Source of the DNA: Streptomyces capillispiralis
Lineage (GTDB): Bacteria > Actinomycetota > Actinomycetes > Streptomycetales > Streptomycetaceae
Assembly (NCBI RefSeq): GCF_007829875.1
Contig: NZ_VIWV01000001.1
Span: 4,744,501-4,808,500 of the forward strand
Length of the DNA: 64,000 bases
Reading direction: 5' to 3'
Positions within the stretch are counted from its first letter, which is position 1. Every line of letters starts with the position of its first letter. The position numbers and the translations under genes are program-made. This document shows positions 1 to 7,461 of the stretch, piece after piece. The notes beneath the pieces were generated by a model, which worked only from the letters and a program-made list of their open reading frames with translations, had not been told where the DNA came from and made no database searches.

Positions 1-1201
1 CGGTGCGGTCGCGTTCCGCTTGGGCCTGTGCTGCCGCCGCTGCCTCGTAGACTGCGTCGGTGTTTCCGCGTGCCGTGGCCATCCTGGCGACGTGCGGGTC
101 GGCCACGGAGGCCAGGAGAACCGTGTGGCGCTGGGTCAGCTGGGCCAGGACGGGGAGCAGGCCCTCCTCGATGGGGGCCGCGTCGAGCGTGGTGAGCAGC
201 ACGATCAGGGACCGGCGGGGCGCCGTGCGCAGGGCCGTGGCCGCCAGGCCCCGGGCGTCCGTCTCGATCAGCTCGGGTTCGAGCGTGGCGAGGGCGTTGA
301 CGAGGGAGGGGAGGACGTCGCCGGCCATGCGGCCCTGGACGAGCGCCCGCACCCTACGGTCGTAGGCCAGCAGGTCGACGCGGTCGCCGGCGCGGGACGC
401 GAGAGCCGCGAGGAGCAGGGCCGCGTCCATCGAGGCATCCAGGCGGGGGGCGTCGCCGACGCGGCCCGCCGAGGTGCGGCCGGTGTCGAGGACCAGCAGG
501 ATGCGGCGGTCGCGTTCGGGACGCCAGGTGCGGACCGCGACGGTGGACTGGCGGGCGGTCGCGCGCCAGTCGATGGAGCGGGTGTCGTCGCCGGGGACGT
601 ACTCGCGCAGGCTGTCGAACTCCGTGCCCTCGCCCCGGGTGAGCACGCTGGTGCGGCCGTCGAGTTCGCGCAGCCGGGCCAGCTTGGACGGCAGGTGCTT
701 GCGGCTGGTGAAGGGCGGCAGGACACGCACCGTCCAGGGGACCCGGTGGGTGCCCTGGCGGGCGAGGAGGCCGAGGGGGCCGTAGGAGCGCACGGTGACG
801 CGGTCGGCCTGGCGGTCGCCGCGGCGGGTGGGGCGCAGACGGGTGGTGATGCGTCGGCGTTCGCCCGGGGGGATCGTCAGGAGGTGGCGGGAGGCCGCCG
901 CCTCGGTGCCGGGCTGCCAGCTGCTGGGGGGCCAGGCGTCGCGGACGCGGGCGCGCAGCGGGCGGCGGGACGGGTTGGTGACCGTCAAGGTGACGTCGGC
1001 GGTGTCGCCCAGCCGTACGGAGGTGTCGCCGGAGCGGGTCAGGCGCAGGTGGCGTACGGGGGCGGCCAGGGCGACGTCGCAGGCGCAGGCGAGCGCGAGG
1101 GGAGCGTTCACCGCGAGGAAGCCCGTCCAGCCGGGGTCCCAGATGCCTACGGGGAGGGAGCCGAGGGCCGCGAGCAGGGCGGCGCGTCCGGTGAGGGCCA
1201 T
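1..1201 (-). CDS. DUF58 domain protein (C-terminus cut by window edge)
   Basis: Translating the minus strand from the ATG at 1201 gives an open frame to the window edge (about 400 codons). The N-terminus has two hydrophobic stretches (ALLAALGSLPVGIW and LALACACDVALAA), then a beta-rich segment, and the DUF58 signature around residues 205-225 (EYVPGDDTRSIDWRATARQ), followed by a vWA-like fold starting RRILLVLDTGRTSAG. DUF58 proteins accompany MoxR ATPases and are thought to act as membrane-anchored partners; the biochemical role is unproven. The start codon overlaps the stop of the moxR-like gene as ATGA, so it is translationally coupled as the last visible gene of the operon. Confidence 0.9.
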   Translation of the reverse strand, partial: MALTGRAALLAALGSLPVGIWDPGWTGFLAVNAPLALACACDVALAAPVRHLRLTRSGDTSVRLGDTADVTLTVTNPSRRPLRARVRDAWPPSSWQPGTEAAASRHLLTIPPGERRRITTRLRPTRRGDRQADRVTVRSYGPLGLLARQGTHRVPWTVRVLPPFTSRKHLPSKLARLRELDGRTSVLTRGEGTEFDSLREYVPGDDTRSIDWRATARQSTVAVRTWRPERDRRILLVLDTGRTSAGRVGDAPRLDASMDAALLLAALASRAGDRVDLLAYDRRVRALVQGRMAGDVLPSLVNALATLEPELIETDARGLAATALRTAPRRSLIVLLTTLDAAPIEEGLLPVLAQLTQRHTVLLASVADPHVARMATARGNTDAVYEAAAAAQAQAERDRT

Positions 1202-2193
1202 CAGCGGGGGACGGGGACGTGGGCGAGGATCGCGTTGATGACCGAGTCGGTCGTGACGCCTTCCATCTCGGCCTCCGGGCGGAGCTGCACGCGGTGGCGG
1301 AGGGTGGGGAGGGCGAGGGCCTTCACGTCGTCGGGGATGACGTAGTCGCGGCCGGTGAGCCAGGCCCATGCGCGGGCCGTGGCCATCAGCGCGGTGGCGC
1401 CCCGGGGGGAGACGCCGAGGGTGAGGGACGGCGACTCGCGGGTGGCGCGGCAGATGTCCACGACGTAGGCGGTGATGTCGGGGGAGATCGTCGTGGTGGC
1501 GACGGCGCGGCGGGCCGCTTCCAGGTCGGCGGCGTTCGCGACGGGGCGTACGCCGGCGGCGCGCAGGTCGCGGGGGTTGAAGCCGTCGGCGTGGCGGGTG
1601 AGGACGTCGATCTCGTCCTGGCGGGAGGGGAGGGGGATGGTGAGCTTGAGGAGGAAGCGGTCCAGCTGGGCTTCGGGGAGGGGGTAGGTGCCCTCGTACT
1701 CGACCGGGTTCTGGGTCGCGGCGACCAGGAACGGGTCGGGGAGCGGGCGGGGGGTGCCGTCGACGGTGACCTGGCGTTCCTCCATGGCCTCGAGGAGGGA
1801 GGACTGGGTCTTCGGGGGCGTGCGGTTGATCTCGTCCGCGAGGAGGAGGTTGGTGAAGACCGGGCCGGGCTGGAAGGAGAACTCGGCGGTGCGGGCGTCG
1901 TAGACCAGGGAACCGGTGACGTCGCTCGGCATGAGGTCGGGGGTGAACTGGACGCGCTTGGTGTCGAGCTCCAGGGCGGCGGCGAGGGCGCGGACGAGGA
2001 GGGTCTTGGCGACGCCGGGGACACCTTCGAACAGGACGTGGCCGCGGCAGAGCAGGGCGACGACGAGGCCGGTCACGGCGGGGTCCTGGCCGACCACGGC
2101 CTTGGCGATCTCGGCGCGCAGGGCCTCCAGGGAGGCCCGGGCGGCGGCCGGGTCCCCGGTGTGCGCGGCGTTGTCAGTGGTCGGGTCCATCAT
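1201..2193 (-). CDS. MoxR-family AAA+ ATPase
   Basis: A 330-residue AAA_3 ATPase. Walker A is GVPGVAKT, Walker B is LLLADEINR, an arginine-finger region follows (EGTYPLPEAQLDRF), and the sensor-2 region is SPRGATALMATARAWA; the length is normal for MoxR. MoxR proteins are chaperone-like ATPases working with DUF58/vWA partners, here the next gene downstream. I chose the first of two tandem ATGs (2193) because the purine-rich GAGAGG lies about 10 nt before it and the start overlaps the upstream stop as ATGA. The second ATG (2190) would remove one residue. Confidence 0.93.
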   Translation of the reverse strand: MMDPTTDNAAHTGDPAAARASLEALRAEIAKAVVGQDPAVTGLVVALLCRGHVLFEGVPGVAKTLLVRALAAALELDTKRVQFTPDLMPSDVTGSLVYDARTAEFSFQPGPVFTNLLLADEINRTPPKTQSSLLEAMEERQVTVDGTPRPLPDPFLVAATQNPVEYEGTYPLPEAQLDRFLLKLTIPLPSRQDEIDVLTRHADGFNPRDLRAAGVRPVANAADLEAARRAVATTTISPDITAYVVDICRATRESPSLTLGVSPRGATALMATARAWAWLTGRDYVIPDDVKALALPTLRHRVQLRPEAEMEGVTTDSVINAILAHVPVPR

Positions 2194-3386
2194 GGACGGC
2201 GTACCTCTCTTTCGAGGGCGTCGAGGTGGTCGGCGAGCCGGATGAGTGCCGCGTCGTCGCCGGGCGGCGGGCCGAAGAGGAGGGGGTGCAGGGGCCGTCC
2301 GTCGTCGTTGAGGTGGGCGGACAGCGCGGGGAGCAGGGCCTCGGGCGCGTGTGCCTGAGGGGTGGGGACGCCTACGAGGGGGGCGAGTCGGGTGCGGGTG
2401 GCGGAGCGAAGAGCGGCGGCCGCGCGGTCGCGGGCGTCGGTCTTGCGGTAGAGGCGGGCGCGGCCTTCGACGGTTTCGGAGGCGCGGATTGCGACGGGGA
2501 GTTTCTCGGGCACCAGGGGGCCGAGTCGGCGTGCCCGCCACAGGGCGGCCAGGGTGGCGGCGAAGAAGAGTTGCAGGGTGCCCCACAGCCAGCCGGAGGG
2601 GAGCAGGTCGAGGAGGTCGCGTTCGCCTTCTGAGGAGGCGGTGGAGGCGTCGGCGGGTGAGGGGAGGTACCAGACCAGATGGGGGCGCGAGCCGAGGAGT
2701 TGCAGGGCGAGCGAGGCGTTGCCGTGCTCGTCGAGGCTGTCGTTGAGGAGGATGTCGGGCGAGCCGAGGAGGACGGTGTCGCCGTCGCCGGAGGGTGCGG
2801 GGATGCGCAGCAGGGTGGACAGGCGCTCGCTGGGGTAGCACTCGTCGGCGGTGAGATGGGTGGTGGTGTAGCGGATGCCGCCGGTGTCGGCGGTGCCGGC
2901 GCGGCGGGCCGCGGGCAGGTCGCAGTCGGGGGAGAGGGTGGAGTCGAAGCTGGTGGCCGGGTCGGCGGTGACGCCGGGGGCGAGCCGTTCCACGGACGCG
3001 CTGCCGGAGGAGACCAGGACGGTGCGGCCCCGGGAGCCGACGAAGGCGGAGTGCAGCCGGGTCTGCTGACTGGGGGTCAGCAGGTCGGGGACGGCGACCA
3101 GCAGGGTGGTGTCGGGGGCGGCCGCGGCGGAGGCCTCGTCGAGGGTGGTGACCACGCGGGTGTCCACACCGCGGTCGGCCAGCAGCTCCGCGACGGCGCG
3201 GCTGCCGTAGGGGTCTGCGGAGCGCGGGTCGAGTTCGCCGTGCCGGGCGTCGGAGCGGACCACGGCGATCGCGACGGCCGCCGCGAGCAGCAGCACCAGC
3301 GCGAGGGCGACGCCCCGCGCGCGGGTCCACACCTGGCGGGCGGTGGGCGAGGCCGAGGTGGCGGAGTGGGTGACCTCGGTCGTCAT
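2190..3386 (-). CDS. DUF4350 membrane protein
   Basis: A 398-residue protein with a hydrophobic segment at about residues 26-45 (ALALVLLLAAAVAIAVV) and a second near residue 265 (LFFAATLAALWRARRLG). Between them is an extracytoplasmic domain of DUF4350 type with the typical opening DPRSADPYGSRAVAELLADRGV. The C-terminal third is cytoplasmic and Arg/Ala-rich. Proteins of this kind usually sit beside MoxR and DUF4129 genes and resemble GATase-like sensor domains; the function is unknown. The ATG start overlaps the stop of the DUF4129 gene by four bases and its own stop overlaps moxR, so the operon is translated as a coupled unit. Confidence 0.88.
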   Translation of the reverse strand: MTTEVTHSATSASPTARQVWTRARGVALALVLLLAAAVAIAVVRSDARHGELDPRSADPYGSRAVAELLADRGVDTRVVTTLDEASAAAAPDTTLLVAVPDLLTPSQQTRLHSAFVGSRGRTVLVSSGSASVERLAPGVTADPATSFDSTLSPDCDLPAARRAGTADTGGIRYTTTHLTADECYPSERLSTLLRIPAPSGDGDTVLLGSPDILLNDSLDEHGNASLALQLLGSRPHLVWYLPSPADASTASSEGERDLLDLLPSGWLWGTLQLFFAATLAALWRARRLGPLVPEKLPVAIRASETVEGRARLYRKTDARDRAAAALRSATRTRLAPLVGVPTPQAHAPEALLPALSAHLNDDGRPLHPLLFGPPPGDDAALIRLADHLDALEREVRRP

Positions 3387-4132
3387 CCGGCGGCTCCGTG
3401 GCGGGCGGTGGTGTCCGTGCCCGGGGCGCTGCCGGCGAGCTGGGGTGTGGTGCGCTCCAGGTCGTGGTCGAGTGCGGCGATGCGCCGGTACGACTGCTCC
3501 GTCGCGGCCCGGCCGCCGTATGTCACGTCGTCGAAGTCGCGGGCGGCGGTGTGCAGCGGGCCGGTGTGGGCGGGCAGGGCGCGGCCGGCTTCCGCGGCGG
3601 CCTCGTCGGCGGTGCGGCCGGGGCGCAGGTCGAGCAGGGCGCGTTCCTCCAGGGCGCGGACGATGGCGCGCATGCGTTCCTGGACGGCCTGGTTCCAGTG
3701 GCCCTGGGCGGCATGGGCCTCGGCGGCCGCGCGGTGTTCGGCGGCGTTGCGGGGGCGGTCGTCGAACAGGGCGGGTGCCGTGGTCGGCCGGCGGCGCGGA
3801 GTGCCCAGGCGCCACCACAGGGCGCCCAGGACGGCGATCACGGCCGCGATGATGACGACGAGGCCGAGCGTGCCGCCGGGTGAGGCGGTGGAGGCGGCGT
3901 CGAAGAGCTTGCCGACCCATTCCCAGAAGGTGTCGAGGGCCCGCTGGAACCAGCTGGGGTCGTTCTCGCGGTACATGCGCTTGGACAGCTCGCGCCGGGC
4001 CGCCTCCCGCGCGGGATCACGCGGGACGGTGACGGGCGGCTCGTCGTCGCCGCGCAGCAGCAGGCGCACGGCCGTGTCCGCGGCCGCGGACAGGGCCTGT
4101 ACGGATGTGAGAACTCCCCCCGTGGCGGTCAC
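3383..4132 (-). CDS. DUF4129 domain membrane protein
   Basis: A 249-residue protein. An amphipathic N-terminal part (ENDPSWFQRALDTFWEWVGKLFD) is followed by one transmembrane helix (TLGLVVIIAAVIAVLGALWW) and a cytoplasmic C-terminal DUF4129 domain (QAVQERMRAIVRALEERALLDLRPGRT region). DUF4129 is a recurrent companion of MoxR/DUF58 operons and of transglutaminase-like membrane proteins; no activity is known. The start is GTG at 4132, with GGGGAG eight bases upstream and lying inside the end of the preceding gene. The nearby ATG at 4137 runs into a stop after one codon, so it is not the start. Confidence 0.87.
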   Translation of the reverse strand: MTATGGVLTSVQALSAAADTAVRLLLRGDDEPPVTVPRDPAREAARRELSKRMYRENDPSWFQRALDTFWEWVGKLFDAASTASPGGTLGLVVIIAAVIAVLGALWWRLGTPRRRPTTAPALFDDRPRNAAEHRAAAEAHAAQGHWNQAVQERMRAIVRALEERALLDLRPGRTADEAAAEAGRALPAHTGPLHTAARDFDDVTYGGRAATEQSYRRIAALDHDLERTTPQLAGSAPGTDTTARHGAAG

Positions 4133-4136
4133 CGCA

Positions 4137-5477
4137 TCAGCTCCCCGGGGTGGTGCCGTGGTCCGGGACGCCCGCGGCGCGGGCCAGTTCGAGGTCGAGG
4201 GCTTCGCGGCGGATGCGCTGGTCGATGTAGAGGAGCACGGTGACGCCGGCCGTGATGGGGAACGTGATCATGGCGCCGATGACCGAGCCGATGCCGCTCA
4301 CGATGAGGAACGTCCAGCCGATGTCGCCGCCGGCGGTGTTGAGGAATCCGGAGACGCCGTCGCCGCCGAGGGCAGCGGCGAGGAAGGTGAACGGGATGAC
4401 GATGATCGACGCGACGACGTTGGCGATGAGCGTGGCGAGCAGCTGGATGCCGAAGACCCGCCACCAGGAGCCGCGCACCAGCTTGGCGGAGCGGCTCATC
4501 GCCTTCACGATGCCCTGCTTCTCCAGCATCAGCGTGGGCGAGGCCAGCGAAAAGCGGATCATCAGCCACAGGGCGAGGACACCGGCGCCGACCACGCCCA
4601 GGACGGTGAGTCCGAGGCCCACTTCGCCGCCCGCCGCGAGGGTCACGAGGAAGCCGGGCAGCGCGCCGGCGGTGATGATGCCGGCGGTGATGAGCAGCAG
4701 CAGGCAGATCAGGCCGAACAGCTTCACGACCTGGGGGCGCGCGTCGCGCCAGGCCTCGCCGGTGGTGACCGGCTTGCCGAGTACGGCGCGGCTGGTGACG
4801 GTCGTGAGCAGGGCGGTGGCGGCGACGGTGCCGACCAGGGTGATCAGGAAGACCACGCCGGAGTTGAGCAGGGCGTCGCCCATGGCGTCGGTCAGCTCGC
4901 CGAGGGTGGCGCTGGGGTCGTTGAGCGCCGCGGTGCTGGAGCTGTCCAGGACGAGGCCCTGGAGGAGGACGACGACGATCTCGGTGAGGACGGCGACGGT
5001 CAGCGAGATGCCGAGGACCGTGCGCCAGTAGGTGCGCATGGTGGAGACGGCGCCGTCGAGGATCTCACCGACGCCGAGCGGGCGCAGCGGGATGACGCCG
5101 GGCTTGGCCGCGGGCGGGGGGCCTCCCCAGCCGTTGCCCCAGCCGCCTCCCCAGGCACCGTGGCCGCCGGGTCCGCCACCGGGTCCGCCACCGTGGCCGC
5201 CGGGCGGCGGGGTGCCCCAGCCCGGTCCGGGCGGTGGCGGCGGGGGAGTACCGGCCGGGTCCGTGGGGCCGGTGGGCGCGGACCACTGGCCGGCCGGCGG
5301 CTGCTCCTTGGACCACTTGACGCCCGGCTCCTGCGGGGCTCGGCCGGGCTGCTCGGGCTGGTCCGCGGGCTGCTCGGGGTCCTGGCGGCCGGCGGGCTCG
5401 GCAGGTCCGGACGCGGCCGGCTCCTGCCCTTCGGACGGGGCGGATCCGGGCGAGGCCCAGCCCGGAGTGTCGTTCAT
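4137..5477 (-). CDS. Multispan membrane protein with glycerophosphodiester-phosphodiesterase-type membrane domain
   Basis: A 446-residue protein. The first ~125 residues are a Pro/Gly/Glu-rich low-complexity cytoplasmic tail. After IPLRPLGVGEILDGA come about six to eight membrane helices (for example LGISLTVAVLTEIVVVLLQGLVL, LFGLICLLLLITAGIITAGALPGFLV and VFGIQLLATLIANVVASIIVIPF). The pattern matches the membrane domain named after glycerophosphoryl diester phosphodiesterases, but no catalytic GDPD domain is present, so it is probably not an enzyme. The ATG at 5477 is chosen because GAAGGAG sits five bases before it; an upstream ATG at 5549 has no such site. It is the first gene of the five-gene operon. 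Confidence 0.85.
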   Translation of the reverse strand: MNDTPGWASPGSAPSEGQEPAASGPAEPAGRQDPEQPADQPEQPGRAPQEPGVKWSKEQPPAGQWSAPTGPTDPAGTPPPPPPGPGWGTPPPGGHGGGPGGGPGGHGAWGGGWGNGWGGPPPAAKPGVIPLRPLGVGEILDGAVSTMRTYWRTVLGISLTVAVLTEIVVVLLQGLVLDSSSTAALNDPSATLGELTDAMGDALLNSGVVFLITLVGTVAATALLTTVTSRAVLGKPVTTGEAWRDARPQVVKLFGLICLLLLITAGIITAGALPGFLVTLAAGGEVGLGLTVLGVVGAGVLALWLMIRFSLASPTLMLEKQGIVKAMSRSAKLVRGSWWRVFGIQLLATLIANVVASIIVIPFTFLAAALGGDGVSGFLNTAGGDIGWTFLIVSGIGSVIGAMITFPITAGVTVLLYIDQRIRREALDLELARAAGVPDHGTTPGS

Positions 5478-5617
5478 CGTCGCTCCTTCACGGTGCCCGT
5501 CCGCGGTCGCGGCGGCAGCTTGGCTGCCATCGTGCCATGGGGTGGTCATCGGCGGTCCGGGCGAGGTGGGGCCTGCGTACCTTCTATTGTCCGCGCCGGA
5601 GGGGGCAGACTGACGGC

Positions 5618-6766
5618 ATGGCTGATCAGTACGCGCACAGCGGCGACATCAAGCGGCCGACCGAGATCCCGGCGCTGCGCTGGGAAGAGCCGCCCGAAGG
5701 GCCCGTTCTGGTTCTGCTGGACCAGACGAGGCTGCCGGCCGAGGAGGTCGAACTCGTCTGTACGGACGCGTCCGCGCTGGTGGAGGCGATCCGCTCGCTC
5801 GCCGTGCGCGGTGCCCCGCTGCTGGGCATCGCGGGCGCCTACGGCGTCGCGCTCGCCGCCGTGCGGGGCTTCGACGTGGACGACGCGGCGGCGGCGCTGG
5901 AGAGCGCCCGGCCCACCGCGGTGAACCTGGCCGTGGGGGTGCGCCGGGCGCACTCCGCCCACCGGGCCGTGCTCGCGCGGGGCGGGGACCCCCGGCAGGC
6001 GGCGGGGGCGGCGCTGGCCGCGGCGCGGCAACTGCACCGGGAGGACGCCGAGGCCAGTGCCCGGATGGCCGAGCACGGTCTGGCGCTGCTGGACGAGCTG
6101 CTGCCCGGCGGCGGGCACCGTATCCTCACGCACTGCAACACCGGTTCGCTGGTGTCGGGCGGTGAGGGGACGGCGTTCGCGGTGGCGCTGGCGGCGCACC
6201 GGGCGGGGCGGCTCAGGCGCCTGTGGGTGGACGAAACGCGTCCGTTGCTGCAAGGTGCTCGCCTGACGGCGTACGAGGCGGCCCGCAGCGACATGGCGTA
6301 CACCCTGCTCACCGACAACGCGGCGGGATCGCTGTTCGCGGCGGGCGAGGTGGACGCGGTGCTCATCGGGGCGGACCGCATCGCGGCCGACGGATCGGTG
6401 GCGAACAAGGTGGGGAGCTATCCGCTCGCGGTGCTCGCGCGGTACCACCATGTGCCGTTCATCGTGGTGGCACCGGTGACGACGGTGGATCCCCGGACGC
6501 CGGACGGGGCGTCGATCGAGGTGGAACAGCGTCCCGGACACGAGGTGACCGAGGTCACGGCACCGCAGGTGCCGGTGGCCGGAACGGAGGCGGGAGGGGG
6601 GATTCCGGTGGCACCCCTGGGGACGCAGGCGTACAACCCGGCGTTCGATGTGACGCCGCCGGAGCTGGTGACGGCGATCGTCACCGAAGAAGGTGCAGTT
6701 TCGCCCGTGACGACCGAGGCTCTGGCCGCGTTGTGTGCCAGGTCACGCCAGGTAACGATTAGCTAA
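5618..6766 (+). CDS. mtnA: S-methyl-5-thioribose-1-phosphate isomerase
   Basis: A 382-residue MtnA of the methionine salvage pathway, converting 5-methylthioribose-1-phosphate to 5-methylthioribulose-1-phosphate. Visible family motifs are RGAPLLGIAGAYG (residues 64-76), the catalytic cysteine in THCNTGSL (Cys173) and the catalytic aspartate in GADRIAADGSVANKVG (Asp253). Both catalytic residues are present and the length is usual, so it should be active. It is divergent from the DUF operon and lies only four bases before mtrA, so mtrA may be co-transcribed with it. The MtrA-like repeat at 6737-6756 is inside its last codons. Confidence 0.95.
   Translation: MADQYAHSGDIKRPTEIPALRWEEPPEGPVLVLLDQTRLPAEEVELVCTDASALVEAIRSLAVRGAPLLGIAGAYGVALAAVRGFDVDDAAAALESARPTAVNLAVGVRRAHSAHRAVLARGGDPRQAAGAALAAARQLHREDAEASARMAEHGLALLDELLPGGGHRILTHCNTGSLVSGGEGTAFAVALAAHRAGRLRRLWVDETRPLLQGARLTAYEAARSDMAYTLLTDNAAGSLFAAGEVDAVLIGADRIAADGSVANKVGSYPLAVLARYHHVPFIVVAPVTTVDPRTPDGASIEVEQRPGHEVTEVTAPQVPVAGTEAGGGIPVAPLGTQAYNPAFDVTPPELVTAIVTEEGAVSPVTTEALAALCARSRQVTIS
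6737..6756 (+). promoter_or_regulatory. Tandem 10-bp direct repeat before mtrA (candidate MtrA box)
   Basis: Two copies of GCCAGGTMAC lie back to back (6737-6746 GCCAGGTCAC; 6747-6756 GCCAGGTAAC), one helical turn apart and ending 14 bases before the mtrA start. GTCAC/GTAAC-type direct repeats are the reported recognition pattern of MtrA in actinobacteria, so autoregulation is a reasonable inference. The sequence also encodes the end of MtnA. Confidence 0.5.
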
Positions 6767-6770
6767 TGGG

Positions 6771-7460
6771 ATGATGTCGTTTATGAAGGGACGAGTCCTT
6801 GTCGTCGACGACGACAGCGCACTGGCCGAGATGCTCGGCATCGTGTTGCGCGGTGAAGGTTTTGAGCCGTCTTTCGTAGCCGACGGCGACAAGGCGCTGG
6901 CCGCTTTCCGTGAGGCCAAACCCGATCTCGTACTGCTGGACCTGATGCTGCCCGGACGGGACGGCATCGAGGTGTGCCGCCTGATCAGGGCGGAGTCCGG
7001 GGTGCCGATCGTGATGCTCACGGCGAAGAGCGACACCGTCGACGTGGTGGTGGGCCTGGAGTCCGGGGCCGACGACTACATCGTGAAGCCGTTCAAGCCG
7101 AAGGAGCTGGTGGCCCGTATCCGGGCGCGGCTGCGCAGGTCGGAGGAGCCGGCGCCGGAGCAGCTCGCCATCGGTGACCTGGTGATCGACGTGGCCGGGC
7201 ACTCCGTGAAGCGGGAGGGGCAGTCGATCGCGCTGACGCCGCTGGAGTTCGACCTGCTGGTCGCGCTCGCCCGCAAGCCGTGGCAGGTGTTCACGCGCGA
7301 GGTGCTGTTGGAGCAGGTCTGGGGGTACCGCCACGCGGCGGACACCCGGCTGGTCAACGTGCATGTGCAGCGGCTGCGCTCCAAGGTCGAGAAGGACCCG
7401 GAGAAGCCGGAGATCGTGGTGACCGTCCGTGGTGTCGGGTACAAGGCAGGACCGAGCTGA
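6771..7460 (+). CDS. mtrA: Response regulator MtrA (OmpR/PhoB type)
   Basis: A 229-residue regulator. The receiver domain (residues 7-120) has the acidic pair DDD, phosphoacceptor Asp57 in LVLLDLMLPGRDG, the conserved TAK (Thr-Ala-Lys) and KPF. The C-terminal winged-helix DNA-binding domain (about 135-229) ends RLRSKVEKDPEKPEIVVTVRGVGYK. The sequence matches the Streptomyces MtrA I know almost residue for residue. MtrA coordinates cell wall, replication and development genes in actinobacteria, phosphorylated by MtrB. The gene starts four bases after mtnA and its stop is one base from mtrB. A second ATG immediately after the first, and Met5, are alternative starts. Confidence 0.97.
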   Translation: MMSFMKGRVLVVDDDSALAEMLGIVLRGEGFEPSFVADGDKALAAFREAKPDLVLLDLMLPGRDGIEVCRLIRAESGVPIVMLTAKSDTVDVVVGLESGADDYIVKPFKPKELVARIRARLRRSEEPAPEQLAIGDLVIDVAGHSVKREGQSIALTPLEFDLLVALARKPWQVFTREVLLEQVWGYRHAADTRLVNVHVQRLRSKVEKDPEKPEIVVTVRGVGYKAGPS

Positions 7461-7461
7461 C

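Noticed and set aside
4129..4569. 146-residue minus-strand frame overlapping the GPDPase-like gene
   Set aside because: A +1-type shadow of the membrane protein, rich in His and Arg, without a ribosome site; it shares the end of the true gene.
2679..5924. A 1081-residue plus-strand frame across the DUF operon
   Set aside because: It is antisense to four well-supported genes and runs through their junctions; the product is a featureless Gly/Arg/Ala sequence.
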